From Herbiconiux sp. A18JL235 (lineage in GTDB: Bacteria > Actinomycetota > Actinomycetes > Actinomycetales > Microbacteriaceae), in NCBI RefSeq assembly GCF_040939305.1, contig NZ_CP162511.1:2852001-2916000 (forward strand): a DNA stretch of 64,000 bases. The letters run 5' to 3'. The notes beneath the pieces were generated by a model, which saw only the letters and a list, made by a program, of their open reading frames with translations, ran no database searches and was not told the origin of the DNA. Position numbers and translations under genes: made by a program. Shown here one piece after another: positions 51,326-61,683 of the stretch; within the stretch, counting starts at the first letter, position 1, and every line of letters starts with the position of its first letter.

Positions 51326-52780
51326 CTACCGCCGCCCTGTCGACGCCGAGGCTGCACGGCCGGAGGGGAGGGCGAGGGCGGTGAGGGCGGCGGCGAGGAG
51401 GGCGGCGGCGCCGACCCAGATGGCGGGGACGGCGGCGTCGACGTAGCCGTCGGGGGTGAAGCTGCCACCGGCGCCGGTGAAGACGGCGGTGAGCACCGCG
51501 ATGCCGAGGGCGACTCCGATCTCGCGGAGCGTCGAGTTGGTGCCCGAGGCCTTCGCGTTGTCGTCTGCGGTCATGGTGGCCAGCACCGCCGTCGACGACG
51601 GCGCGAACACGAGCCCCATCCCGACCCCGGCGAACACGAACGCCGGAACCAGTGCCCCGTAGTCGAGCGTGGTCGACAGGATGAGCGCGATCCAGCCCAC
51701 GCCCGCCGCCTGCAGCAGCAGCCCCGCCACGATGAGGGCGCGGGTACCCACCCGGGAGGCGACGAGACCGGCGAGCGGCGCCACCACCATAGGCGCCAGC
51801 GTCCACGGCATGGTCATCACGCCGGCCTCGAGCGGCGTCGCCCCGCCCACGATCTGCAGGTACTGGATGAGGATGAACACCGAACCGAAGATGCCGAAGC
51901 TGAACACCAGCCCCACCACGTTCGCCACCGAGAAGCTCCGGTCGCGGAACAGCCGCAGCGGCAGCAGCGGGTTCGGTACGCGCCGCTCCCACAGGATGAA
52001 CGCCCCGATCAGCAGCGCACCGAGCACGAGCGCCCCCATCACCTCGAGGCTCCCCCAGCCCGCGTCGTTGCCCCGCACGATGCCGTAGACCACGGCGAGC
52101 ACGCCTCCGCCCGCGAGCAGCACGCCGAGCAGGTCGGCCCGCAGTCGCGCCCCGAAAGAGTTCGGCAGGGCCAGCAGCACCAGCGGGATGCTGACGACTC
52201 CCACCGGCACGTTGAGCCAGAAGATCGCGTCCCAGCTCCAGCCCTGGATGACCGCTCCCCCGATGAGCGGCCCGAGTGCCACACCCAGCCCCGAGATGCC
52301 GCCCCAGATGCCGATCGCCAGGGGGCGCATCCGCTTGCTCACCGAGCCGACGAGGAGGGTCAGCGACAGCGGCATGAGTGCTGCCGCACCGAGCCCCTGC
52401 ACGGCGCGGGCGGCGATGAGCATCCACGGCTCGATCGCCATCGCGCACAGCGCCGAGGCCAGGGTGAACACCGTGATTCCGGCGAGGAACACGCTGCGGC
52501 GGCCCAGCCGGTCGCCCAGCGCGACGGCGAGCAGCATGAAGGTCGCGAAGCTCAGCGTGTAGGCGTTGACGAACCACTGGAGCTGCTCGACCGACGCGCC
52601 GAGCTCGCGGCCGAGCACGGGCAGCGCACTCGTGACGACCAGGTTGTCGAGGGTGGCCATGAACATGGGCACCGAGGCGGCGACGACGGCGAGCCAGACG
52701 GGCACGCGGCGGCGAGCGCCGGCGCGGGCCGCGGGCTGAGGTGCCGGTGCTGTCGGCAGCGAGGAATCGACGAGAGTCAT
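51326..52780 (-). CDS. MFS multidrug transporter, DHA2/EmrB-QacA type
   Basis: 484-aa proton-driven exporter with about 14 hydrophobic helices. The N-terminal FMATLDNLVVTSALPVLGRELGAS is motif D1-like of the 14-TM drug:H+ antiporters, GDRLGRRSVFLAG is motif A and the ARAVQGLGAAALMPLSL stretch is the following helix. It is divergent from a TetR-type regulator with operator-like palindromes between, the usual arrangement for a drug-inducible pump. Substrates unknown. Confidence 0.92.
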   Translation of the reverse strand: MTLVDSSLPTAPAPQPAARAGARRRVPVWLAVVAASVPMFMATLDNLVVTSALPVLGRELGASVEQLQWFVNAYTLSFATFMLLAVALGDRLGRRSVFLAGITVFTLASALCAMAIEPWMLIAARAVQGLGAAALMPLSLTLLVGSVSKRMRPLAIGIWGGISGLGVALGPLIGGAVIQGWSWDAIFWLNVPVGVVSIPLVLLALPNSFGARLRADLLGVLLAGGGVLAVVYGIVRGNDAGWGSLEVMGALVLGALLIGAFILWERRVPNPLLPLRLFRDRSFSVANVVGLVFSFGIFGSVFILIQYLQIVGGATPLEAGVMTMPWTLAPMVVAPLAGLVASRVGTRALIVAGLLLQAAGVGWIALILSTTLDYGALVPAFVFAGVGMGLVFAPSSTAVLATMTADDNAKASGTNSTLREIGVALGIAVLTAVFTGAGGSFTPDGYVDAAVPAIWVGAAALLAAALTALALPSGRAASASTGRR

Positions 52781-52803
52781 GGGAATCCCTTCGGAAGCTT
52801 GTG

Positions 52804-52849
52804 GTAATCAGATGATTACTTAGCAGCACGATAAGTAATCGACTGATAC
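52804..52849. promoter_or_regulatory. Operator-like palindromes between MFS and TetR genes
   Basis: GTAATCAGATGATTAC (52804-52819) is a perfect 16-bp palindrome. A second, imperfect site with the same GTAATC half lies at 52835-52849. This 70-bp AT-rich gap is the only such island nearby and lies where both promoters must be. They are the likely binding sites of the adjacent TetR protein. Confidence 0.7.
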
Positions 52850-52850
52850 C

Positions 52851-53477
52851 ATGTCAAGCGTGAGCGAGACGAAGACGAGGATGCCCGCCGACGAGCGCCG
52901 GGAGCTCATCCTCGACGCGGCGACCGCCGTCTTCGGCGATGCCGGCTACTACGGCGCGACGACGGATGCGGTGGCCCGCGCCGCCGGCGTCAGCCAGCCC
53001 TACGTCGTGCGCATGTTCGGCACGAAGGAGCAGCTGTTCCTCGACGTGCTGGGCCGGGGCCTCGAGCGCATCTTCGCCGCCTTCCGCGAGGCCATCGCCG
53101 GCGACCCCGAGGTGCCGCTCGAGCGCCGCCTCGGCCTCGCCTACTTCGCGCTGACCGCCGACCGCGGCATCCTGCTCTGCCTCATGCACGCGTTCGCACT
53201 GGGGGCCGACGCCGTGATCGGGCCCGCCGCCCGCTGCGGGTTCCTCGACGTGTACCGCCTGCTGCGCGACGAGGCCGGCATGACCCCCGAGCAGGCGAAC
53301 GGGTTTCTCGCGGGCGGCATGCTCGCCAACGTGGTGCTCGGCGTGCGCATGTTCGACGACTTCGACACCGACCCCGACGTGCGGGAGCTCATGACCTCGG
53401 TCTTTCCCGAGAAGCTCGACCTCGTGCGCGCCTCGCACCCGCCCGTGCGCAGCGGCGCACCGCCGCGCGCCGGCTGA
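52851..53477 (+). CDS. TetR/AcrR-family transcriptional regulator
   Basis: 208-aa repressor-type protein. The N-terminal HTH is RRELILDAATAVFGDAGYY followed by VARAAGVSQPYVVRMFGTKEQLF, a typical TetR recognition helix region; the C-terminal ligand domain is all helical. It most likely represses the divergent MFS gene and itself. The ATG at 52851 follows directly after the second operator-like site. The stop is 9 nt from the convergent glgP. Confidence 0.9.
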   Translation: MSSVSETKTRMPADERRELILDAATAVFGDAGYYGATTDAVARAAGVSQPYVVRMFGTKEQLFLDVLGRGLERIFAAFREAIAGDPEVPLERRLGLAYFALTADRGILLCLMHAFALGADAVIGPAARCGFLDVYRLLRDEAGMTPEQANGFLAGGMLANVVLGVRMFDDFDTDPDVRELMTSVFPEKLDLVRASHPPVRSGAPPRAG

Positions 53478-53486
53478 CGCGCCGGC

Positions 53487-56060
53487 TCAGCGCGCGACCG
53501 CGATGAGCCCGAGCTCGGCAGGCGACGCGAGGTTTGCGTGCTTCGGCACGACGCGTACCGTGTACCCGAACGAGCCCGCCCGCGAGAGCTCCACCGTGCC
53601 GGAGTAGACGTACTCCCCGCCCGCCTCCGCCGAAGACGACGGCGTCGACGAGGTGGTCAGCTCCACCGTCGCGGCGTCGGAGATGTCGTCGCCGTGCACC
53701 GCGTGCCCGTAGACCACCTCGACCGCGACATCGTGCGGGGTGAGGCCGTCGAGCCCGACGTGGGCCCGCACGTGCAGCACGTCGCCCACCTGCGGGGTGT
53801 CGTCGAGCCCGCCCGACTCGACGTGGTTCACCGACACGCCCGACCAGGCGGCGCGCACGCGCTCCTTCCACAGCGACAGCTCGCGGGCAGCTTCGTGGTC
53901 GTCGGCGGTCATGGCACGCTCGGCCTCGGCGGCCGGGACGTACAGCCGCTCGACGTACTCGCGCACCATGCGCTCGGCGCTCAGCTCGGGCGAGAGGGCG
54001 GCGAGCGTGTGACGGATCGACTGCATCCAGTGTTCGGGGATGCCGTCGGCGTCGCGGTCGTAGAAGCGCGGCGCCACCTGGTTCTCGAGCAGGTCGTAGA
54101 GCGCCTCGGCCTCGAGGGCGTCGCGCTCCTCGCCGTCGCCCGCGGAGTCGGCGGTGGGGATGGCCCAGCCGTCCTCCCCGTCGTAGTACTCGGCCCACCA
54201 GCCGTCGAGGATGGAGAGGTTGAGCCCCCCGTTCAGCGCCGCCTTCATCCCCGAGGTGCCGCAGGCCTCGAGGGGCCGCAGCGGGTTGTTCAGCCAGACG
54301 TCGGTTCCCGGGTAGAGCAGCTGAGCCATGCCGATGTCGTAGTTCGGCAGGAAGACGATGCGCTGGCGCACCTCGGGGTCTGAGGCGAACTGCACGAACT
54401 TCTGGATGAGCCGCTTGCCCTCCTCGTCGGCCGGATGCGACTTGCCGGCCACCACGAACTGCACCGGTCGCTCGGGGTTCAGCAGGATCGACTTCAGCCG
54501 CACGGGGTCGTGCAGCATGAGGGTGAGCCGCTTGTAGGTGGGCACACGCCGCGCGAAGCCGATGGTGAGCACCTGCGGGTCGAGCAGCCCCTGGTACCAG
54601 GCGGGCGGGATGCTGTCGGGGTTCTGCTCACGCCACGCCTCGGTCACCCGCCGGCGTGCGTCGTGCACCAGCTGGCGGCGCATGTCACCGCGCACCGCCC
54701 AGAGCTCGGCGTCGGTGACGGCGTCGGAGGCCCAGTCGGCGGTCGTGGTGTCGCCCGTGCCGAGCTTCGTGCGGGCGAGCTCCTGCAGCAGCGGGTCGGT
54801 CCAGGTGGGGGCGTGCACGCCGTTAGTCACCGAGGTGATCGGCACGTCGGCCTTGTCGAAGCCCGGCCAGAGCCCGGCGAACATGCCCCGGCTCACCTCC
54901 CCGTGGAGCTTCGACACCCCGTTGGCGCGCTGGCCGAGGCGCAGCCCCATCACGGCCATGTTGAACACCTCGGGCGAACCGCCCTCATAGTCCTCGGCGC
55001 CGAGGGCCAGCACGCTCTCCACCTCGAGCCCCGGCAGCATGTCGGTCGAGAAGTAGCGCTCCACGAGCGAGCGCTCGAAGCGGTCGATGCCCGCGGGCAC
55101 CGGCGTGTGCGTGGTGAACACGGTGCCGGCGCGCACCACCTGGAGCGCCTCGTCGAAGGAGAGCCCGCCGCCGATGAGGTTCGAGATGCGCTCGAGGCCC
55201 TGGAACCCGGCGTGGCCCTCGTTGGTGTGGTAGACCTCGGGCATCGGCGAGTCGGTGAGCTCGGCGAGCACTTCGAGGGCGCGCACACCACCGATACCGA
55301 GAAGCAGCTCCTGCAGCAGACGGTGCTCCCCGCCGCCGCCGTAGAGCCGGTCGGTGACGCTCCTGAGGTCGTCGTCGTTGTCGGGGATGTCGGTGTCGAG
55401 CATGAGCAGCCGCACCCGGCCCACCTGAGCCTGCCAGATGCGGGCGTAGAGCGCTCGGCCGCCGGGGAGGGCGAGCACGATCTGGGCGGCGGTGCCGTCG
55501 GCCTGGCGCAGCACCGACAGCGGCAGGCCGTCGGGGTCGAGCACCGGGTAGCTCTCCTCCTGCCAGCCGTCGCGGGAGATCGCCTGCGAGAAGTAGCCCG
55601 AGCGGTAGAACAGGCCGACGCCGATGATGGGCACGCCGAGGTCGGAGGCGGCCTTGAGGTGGTCACCCGCCAGGATGCCGAGACCACCGGAGTACTGAGG
55701 CAGCGCGGCGGCGATGCCGAACTCGGGCGAGAAGTAGCCGATGCTGCCGGGGCGTGGGCCCTCGAGACCCTGGTACCAGCGCGGTTCGGTGAGGTACGCG
55801 TTCAGGTCGTCGCGGAGGCTGTTGGCCCAGGCGACGAACCCGGGGTCGGCGGCGAGCTGCTCGAGGCGTTCGGGGCGCACCGCGCCGAGAAGAGCGACCG
55901 GGTCGCCGAGGGTCGCCTTCCAGTCGTCGGGCGAGATGTGGGCGAAGATCTGCCGGGTGGGTTCGTGCCACGCCCAGCGGAGATTCGCCGCGAGCTCGCC
56001 GAGTGCCCCCAGCGACTCGGGAAGCACGGAACGGACGGTGAATCTGCGAATTGCCTTCAC
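53487..56060 (-). CDS. glgP: Alpha-glucan/glycogen phosphorylase
   Basis: 857-aa GT35 enzyme releasing glucose 1-phosphate from alpha-1,4-glucan ends. PLP lysine K606 is in ACGTSGMKAALNGG. FSPEFGIAAALPQYSGGLGILAGDHLKAASDLG, HTNEGHAGFQGLERI and VTNGVHAPTW are those of the shorter, Thermotoga/mycobacterial GlgP group with an N-terminal DUF3417 domain (LGELAANLRWAWHE). GTG start with AGAGGAG; the frame is open upstream but divergent glgE begins there. A C-terminal beta domain follows the catalytic core. Confidence 0.95.
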   Translation of the reverse strand: MKAIRRFTVRSVLPESLGALGELAANLRWAWHEPTRQIFAHISPDDWKATLGDPVALLGAVRPERLEQLAADPGFVAWANSLRDDLNAYLTEPRWYQGLEGPRPGSIGYFSPEFGIAAALPQYSGGLGILAGDHLKAASDLGVPIIGVGLFYRSGYFSQAISRDGWQEESYPVLDPDGLPLSVLRQADGTAAQIVLALPGGRALYARIWQAQVGRVRLLMLDTDIPDNDDDLRSVTDRLYGGGGEHRLLQELLLGIGGVRALEVLAELTDSPMPEVYHTNEGHAGFQGLERISNLIGGGLSFDEALQVVRAGTVFTTHTPVPAGIDRFERSLVERYFSTDMLPGLEVESVLALGAEDYEGGSPEVFNMAVMGLRLGQRANGVSKLHGEVSRGMFAGLWPGFDKADVPITSVTNGVHAPTWTDPLLQELARTKLGTGDTTTADWASDAVTDAELWAVRGDMRRQLVHDARRRVTEAWREQNPDSIPPAWYQGLLDPQVLTIGFARRVPTYKRLTLMLHDPVRLKSILLNPERPVQFVVAGKSHPADEEGKRLIQKFVQFASDPEVRQRIVFLPNYDIGMAQLLYPGTDVWLNNPLRPLEACGTSGMKAALNGGLNLSILDGWWAEYYDGEDGWAIPTADSAGDGEERDALEAEALYDLLENQVAPRFYDRDADGIPEHWMQSIRHTLAALSPELSAERMVREYVERLYVPAAEAERAMTADDHEAARELSLWKERVRAAWSGVSVNHVESGGLDDTPQVGDVLHVRAHVGLDGLTPHDVAVEVVYGHAVHGDDISDAATVELTTSSTPSSSAEAGGEYVYSGTVELSRAGSFGYTVRVVPKHANLASPAELGLIAVAR

Positions 56061-56103
56061 GCTGGTGACTCCTCTAGGAACGATGTGCCCGATCGACCCC
56101 GCC

Positions 56104-56109
56104 AGCCTA
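56104..56109 (-). promoter_or_regulatory. Candidate -10 box of glgP
   Basis: TAGGCT on the minus strand, giving a leader of about 40 nt that includes AGAGGAG before the GTG. No clear -35. Confidence 0.45.
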
Positions 56110-56152
56110 GGCCAGGTGCGTTTCGACCGGGTGAACAGCATCCGGCGACGCG

Positions 56153-56180
56153 TTGCGGGCCGATGCAGAGTGGGTAGGGT
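56153..56180 (+). promoter_or_regulatory. Promoter of glgE (leaderless)
   Basis: TTGCGG (56153-56158) and TAGGGT (56175-56180) with a 16-bp spacer. The -10 box is 7 nt before the GTG start, so the start codon should be at or next to the 5' end of the mRNA. Confidence 0.6.
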
Positions 56181-56187
56181 CTGAGTT

Positions 56188-58307
<2,120 letters not shown>

Positions 58308-58308
<1 letters not shown>

Positions 58309-60527
58309 TGCCCAGCCCCGACGGCTCCACCGCTCTGACCCTCCCCGAGATTCCGCTCGACGTGCTCCAGCGTGTCGCCGCCGGGTCGTACTACGACCCC
58401 CACTCGGTGCTCGGCCAGCACCTCGTGCACGCCGAAGGAGTGAGCGACCCGATCACGGTCATCCGCACCCTCAGGCCGCTTGCCGAGGAGGTGAGCGCCG
58501 TGCTCTCGAACGGAGCGCGTGCCCAGCTCACCCACCTCTGGGGCGGCATCTGGCAGGGCTTCACCCTCACCGGCCTCAACGACTACCAGATCGAGGCGCG
58601 CTACGCCGACGGGTCGGTGTGGACCGCCGACGACCCCTATCGCTACTCCCCCACACTCGGCGAGGTCGACCTGCACCTCATCGGCGAGGGCAGGCACGAG
58701 AAGCTCTGGGAGGTGCTCGGATCACGCGTCGAGGAGAAGTGGGGGGTCGACGCTGCCACGGCCGGCACCGCCTTCGCCGTGTGGGCGCCCCATGCGCAGG
58801 CTGTACGCGTGATCGGTGACTTCAACGGGTGGGACGGGGTTCGTCACGCCATGCGCAGCCTCGGCGGCACGGGAGTGTGGGAGCTGTTCATCCCCGGCCT
58901 CGGGGCGGGCAGCAACTACAAGTTCGAGATCCTCACCCAGGACGGCAGGTGGGTGCAGCGCGCCGACCCCATGGCGCGGTACACCGAGGTGCCTCCGCTC
59001 ACGGCCTCCGTCATCGGCACGTCCTCGTACGAGTGGGCCGACGGCGACTGGATGCGCACCCGCGCGACGATCGACCCCCACACCAACCCGATGAGTGTCT
59101 ACGAGATGCACCTCGGCTCGTGGAAGCCGGGGCTCGACTACCGCTCGCTCGCCGACGAGCTCATCCCGTACCTTCAGCACCTCGGGTTCACCCATGTCGA
59201 GTTCATGCCGCTCGCCGAGCATCCGTTCGGCGGATCGTGGGGCTACCAGGTCACCTCGTACTACGCGCCCACGTCACGGTTCGGGCACCCCGACGACCTG
59301 CGTTACCTCGTCGACCGGCTGCACCAGGCGGGCTTCGGCGTTCTGATGGACTGGGTGCCGGGGCACTTCCCCAAAGACGAGTGGGCGCTCGCCCGCTTCG
59401 ACGGCGAGGCACTGTACGAGCATCCCGACCCGCGTCGCGGCGAACAGCCCGACTGGGGCACGCTCGTGTTCGACTTCGGCAACAGCAAGGTGCGCAACTT
59501 CCTCGTGGCGAACGCGCTGTACTGGCTCGAGGAGTTCCACATCGACGGCCTCCGGGTCGACGCCGTCGCCTCGATGCTCTACCTCGACTACTCGCGCAAG
59601 GAGGGCGAGTGGATTCCGAACCAGTACGGCGGCCGCGAGAACCTCGAGGCCATCAGCCTGCTGCAGGAGGTCACCGCCACCGCGTACAAGACCAATCCGG
59701 GCATCGTCATGATCGCCGAGGAGTCGACCTCCTGGCCGGGCGTCACGCATCCGACCGATCGCGGTGGGCTCGGCTTCGGCATGAAGTGGAACATGGGGTG
59801 GATGCACGACACCCTCGATTACATCGAGAAAGACCCGATGTACCGGCAGTACCACCACGGGGAGATCACCTTCTCGTTCCTGTACGCGTTCAGCGAGAAC
59901 TTCATGCTGCCGATCTCGCACGACGAGGTCGTGCACGGAAAGGGCTCGCTGCTCGCCAAGATGCCGGGTGACCACTGGCAGAAGCTCGCGAACCTTCGGG
60001 CCTACCTCGGGTTCATGTGGGCCCACCCGGGCAAGCAGCTGCTGTTCATGGGCCAGGAGTTCGGGCAGCCGTCGGAGTGGAGCGAGGAGCGGGGGCTCGA
60101 CTGGTGGATCCTCGACCAGCCGGTGCACCAGCAGCTGCTCGGTCTGGTGTCACGGCTCAACACGGTCTACAAGGAGAACCCGGCGCTGTGGTCGCTCGAC
60201 AACGAGCCCGCGGGCTTCGAGTGGATCGACGGCGGCTCCTCGTCGCAGAACCTCGTGTCGTTCCTGCGGTGGGACGCCTCCGGCAACCCCATCGCGGTGC
60301 TCATGAACTTCTCGGGCCAGCCCGTCGGACCCTACCGCGTGGGCCTGCCGTTCGGCGGCCGCTGGGACGAACTCGTGAACACCGACGCCGTCGAGTACGG
60401 CGGCTCGGGCGTCGGCAACTACGGTTCGGTCGAGGCCGAGTACGTGCCCTGGTCGGGCCGCCCCGCCTCCGTCGAACTCACCCTCCCACCCCTCGCCGCC
60501 CTCTACCTCCGCCCCCGCAAGAGCTAG
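58308..60527 (+). CDS. glgB: 1,4-alpha-glucan branching enzyme
   Basis: 739-aa GH13_9 enzyme making alpha-1,6 branches. Two N-terminal CBM48-type domains ([11 protein letters not shown] ... and [25 protein letters not shown]), barrel with D418 ([15 protein letters not shown]), E471 ([12 protein letters not shown]) and D539 ([15 protein letters not shown]), and a C-terminal beta domain. Start overlaps the glgE stop by 1 nt; the two act in sequence to build branched glucan. The frame is open throughout glgE but homology begins at this ATG. A structured repeat follows. Confidence 0.98.
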
Positions 60528-60570
60528 CAGTTCAGGTCGCCGCCTCGCGCCGAACGTAGGCACGGGGCCG

Positions 60571-60712
60571 AAAGCTGCGGGCAGTACTCGACGACCCGAG
60601 GTGAGCGCGCGGCCGCGCCAGCGACCGCACGCGAACATGCCGCCCGGCGCCGGGCGAGGACCGGCGCCGGCCGCCGGAGCCGCGCGCAGCACGGCCCCGA
60701 CGGGAACCAGCA
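60571..60712 (+). repeat. Structured intergenic repeat, copy B
   Basis: 142-bp homologue of the minus-strand segment 51181-51318, from AAAGCTGC to CCAGCA. Hairpin 2 (60644-60653 with 60661-60670) is a perfect 10-bp stem with the same GCGAGGA loop as copy A although the stem sequence differs. Hairpin 1 (60601-60612 with 60625-60636) keeps 9 of 12 pairs and the identical 12-nt loop. It lies between glgB and the convergent ybbN-like gene. Confidence 0.85.
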
Positions 60713-60726
60713 CAGCCCGGCGGGAA

Positions 60727-61683
60727 CTAGTACAACAACGCCGCGAGACGCCTGCGCGCCGCAGCCACCCGCGGGTCTTCGGCTCCGACGACCTCGAAGT
60801 ACTCGAGGAGACGGGTGCGGATGGCGGTCTTGCCGTCGGGGGTCTGGGTGGGGAAGAGGTCGAGCAGGCGGCCGAAGGCGTCGTCGATGTGGCCGCCCGA
60901 GAGGTCGAGGTCGGCGACGAGGAGCTGGGCGTCGAGGTCGGTGGGGTTCTCGGCGGCGGCGGAGCGCACCTCGTCCATGGTCTTGCCGTCGAGGCGGGCG
61001 AGGAGGCTCACCTGGGCGAGCCCGGCCACAGCGAGGGTGTCGCGCGGGTTCTGGGCGATGGCCGTCTGGTACTCGGCGATCGCGGCCTGGTAGTCGCCGC
61101 GTTCGATGGCCTCGTAGGCCTCGGCATGGTGCGGGGGCAGGGGTTCTTCGACCGGGGCTGCCTCGTCGCCGTCGGCAGCATCCGTGTCGCCGACGGGCAC
61201 GGTGCCGGTGACACCGTTCTGGGCGGCGAGCTGAAGCACCTGCTCGAGCACGGCGCGCACCTCGTCTTCGGGGTAGGAGCCCTGGAACAGCGACACCGGC
61301 CGGCCGCCCACGATCGCCGCCACCGTCGGCACCGACTGCGCCTGGAAGGCCTGGGCGAGCTGCGGGTTCGCCTGGGCGTCGACCCCCACCAGCACGAGGC
61401 GGCCGCGGTAGTCGGTGACGAGCCTGGTGAGCACGGCGGTGAGTTCGACGCTCGCCTCGGCCCAGTCGGCCTTGAGGTCGACGATGACGGGCACCGAGTT
61501 CGACAGCTCGATGATCTGGGTGAAGTTCGCGTCGCTGCCCTCGATGACGAGCGACGGCACGGTGCCGCCGGCCGCTCCTCCGCCGGTGCCCGGCGCGGGT
61601 GCCGGCGCGTTGGCGCGGTTCACGAGCGACGACAGGTCGACTGCCCCGCGGAGGCTTCCTGCGGGGGGCGGGGGCATGCTCAC
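60727..61683 (-). CDS. YbbN-like co-chaperone (thioredoxin fold plus TPR)
   Basis: 318-aa protein: a disordered N-terminus (PAPAPGTGGGAAGG), a thioredoxin-fold domain (SNSVPVIVDLKADWAEASVELTAVLTRL) in which the CxxC site is replaced by AEAS, so no redox activity is possible, and C-terminal tetratricopeptide-type helices (AEAYEAIERGDYQAAIAEYQTAIAQNP). This is the actinobacterial YbbN/CnoX-like layout, suggesting holdase or chaperone-adaptor activity. GTG start overlaps the stop of the upstream membrane-protein gene by 4 nt. Confidence 0.88.
   Translation of the reverse strand: MSMPPPPAGSLRGAVDLSSLVNRANAPAPAPGTGGGAAGGTVPSLVIEGSDANFTQIIELSNSVPVIVDLKADWAEASVELTAVLTRLVTDYRGRLVLVGVDAQANPQLAQAFQAQSVPTVAAIVGGRPVSLFQGSYPEDEVRAVLEQVLQLAAQNGVTGTVPVGDTDAADGDEAAPVEEPLPPHHAEAYEAIERGDYQAAIAEYQTAIAQNPRDTLAVAGLAQVSLLARLDGKTMDEVRSAAAENPTDLDAQLLVADLDLSGGHIDDAFGRLLDLFPTQTPDGKTAIRTRLLEYFEVVGAEDPRVAAARRRLAALLY

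Noticed and set aside
49110..52829. 1239-codon minus-strand open frame over glgX2 and the MFS gene
   Set aside because: It shares a strand with the MFS gene but not its frame, and it is antisense to glgX2 with all GH13 catalytic motifs. The composition is shadow-like.
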